In this document: positions 5,169 to 5,518 of the stretch, one piece after another
Layout of the letters: every line of letters starts with the position of its first letter
Numbering within the stretch: position 1 is the first letter of the stretch
Assembly (NCBI GenBank): GCA_012797715.1
Contig: JAAZOO010000492.1
Location: 1-5,518 of the forward strand
Source: Geobacteraceae bacterium
Lineage (GTDB): Bacteria; Desulfobacterota; Desulfuromonadia; Geobacterales; Geobacteraceae
DNA: 5,518 nucleotides
Direction of reading: 5' to 3'
Notes under the pieces: model-generated
What the model was told of the DNA's origin: nothing
What the model saw: only the letters and a program-made list of their open reading frames with translations
The model's database searches: none
Made by a program: the position numbers and the translations under genes

Positions 5169-5518
5169 TCAGAAGCCCAGTTCCTCGTTGACTACCAGGA
5201 CACGCATATCGGTGTACTTCGGCTTGCGCTCCAGCACGGTAACGGCCCTGCAAATCCGTTCCGGCGTGTCGCAGTCGCAGCAGACCCCTGTCTCGGCACA
5301 GGGCGTCCGGTACTTCAGCCGCCGGGCATTGGGAGGGGACGCCCAGTTTTTCACCCTGGCAACCGCCGCTGCCGCATCACCGTCGACCAGCTTGTTTCGT
5401 CCCGCCACCACGATGACTTTCCGGGGACCGAAAATCAGGGAGGCGACCCGGTTGCCGACACCGTCGATATTCACCAGCAATCCGGACAGGGTGAGGGCAT
5501 TGGTGCCGGAAAGGAACA
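5169..5518 (-). CDS. LUD-domain (LutC/DUF162-like) protein, N-terminus outside the window
   Basis: The frame is open to the window edge, so this is the C-terminal 115 or so residues of a longer protein; the related single-domain family is about 210 residues. The first visible residues (FLSGTNALTLSG) lead into LVNIDGVGNRVASLIFGP and KVIVVAGRNKLV, which are characteristic of the LUD fold. A Cys-rich segment follows (TPCAETGVCCDCDTPERIC), and the chain ends VLVVNEELGF. Members of the LUD superfamily include LutC/YkgG and parts of LutB, linked to lactate oxidation. This stand-alone type is common in anaerobes and is usually called a lactate utilization protein without proof of that role. The cysteines could bind a metal; that is inference. 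It lies immediately upstream of comF, 4 nt apart, and the two are very likely co-transcribed. The TTG at 5480 is internal and should not be taken as the start. Confidence 0.9.
   Translation of the reverse strand, partial: FLSGTNALTLSGLLVNIDGVGNRVASLIFGPRKVIVVAGRNKLVDGDAAAAVARVKNWASPPNARRLKYRTPCAETGVCCDCDTPERICRAVTVLERKPKYTDMRVLVVNEELGF

Noticed and set aside
4436..5191. Plus-strand open frame of 251 codons antisense to comF
   Set aside because: It is a shadow of the strongly supported comF gene and has no recognisable domain.
1..5518. CRISPR array, insertion sequence or tRNA gene
   Set aside because: I found no regularly spaced direct repeats, transposase motifs, target-site duplications or tRNA cloverleaf in the window.

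Overview
The window is GC-rich and tightly packed, and every recognisable protein gene lies on the minus strand. The mix of a CHASE2/HD-GYP sensor, a FecR-domain protein and an OmpA-type lipoprotein in one cluster, with a ComF-type phosphoribosyltransferase and a LUD-domain protein next door, suggests an anaerobic deltaproteobacterium of the Geobacter/Desulfuromonadales kind. That placement is inferred from family recognition; no phylogenetic marker is present.

Reading down the minus strand from the right edge: (i) 5518-5169 is the C-terminal part of a LUD-domain (LutC/DUF162-like) protein, cut by the window edge. (ii) 5164-4445 is a ComF family phosphoribosyltransferase starting 4 nt after the LUD stop codon. 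(iii) 4444-4195 is a 250-bp intergenic region with a plausible sigma70-type promoter and a leader hairpin. (iv) 4194-3742 is an exported FecR-domain protein with a strong Shine-Dalgarno sequence. (v) 3667-3062 is an outer-membrane OmpA-type lipoprotein. (vi) 2929-905 is a CHASE2 - transmembrane - HD-GYP c-di-GMP phosphodiesterase whose frame is broken by one in-frame TGA at 2540-2542. (vii) 785-333 is a pyridoxamine 5'-phosphate oxidase-like FMN-binding split-barrel protein.

At the left edge, 1-183 can fold end to end into a long interrupted rod: a 13-bp closing stem, further helices, an open central bubble and a capped terminal stem. This is the architecture and size of 6S RNA, most likely on the plus strand. 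The 150 bases between it and the end of the oxidase-like gene (184-332) hold no gene or convincing terminator that I can see.

The fecR - ompA-lipoprotein - CHASE2/HD-GYP set reads as an envelope-sensing cassette: a periplasmic FecR-fold protein, a peptidoglycan-anchoring lipoprotein and an inner-membrane sensor that would lower c-di-GMP. Each intercistronic gap carries a GC-rich hairpin. The in-frame TGA in the sensor gene is the most striking point. Both halves are otherwise intact and carry all expected motifs, so it is either a very recent nonsense mutation, a sequencing error, or (less likely) a recoded codon; a perfect 7-bp hairpin lies just downstream of it.
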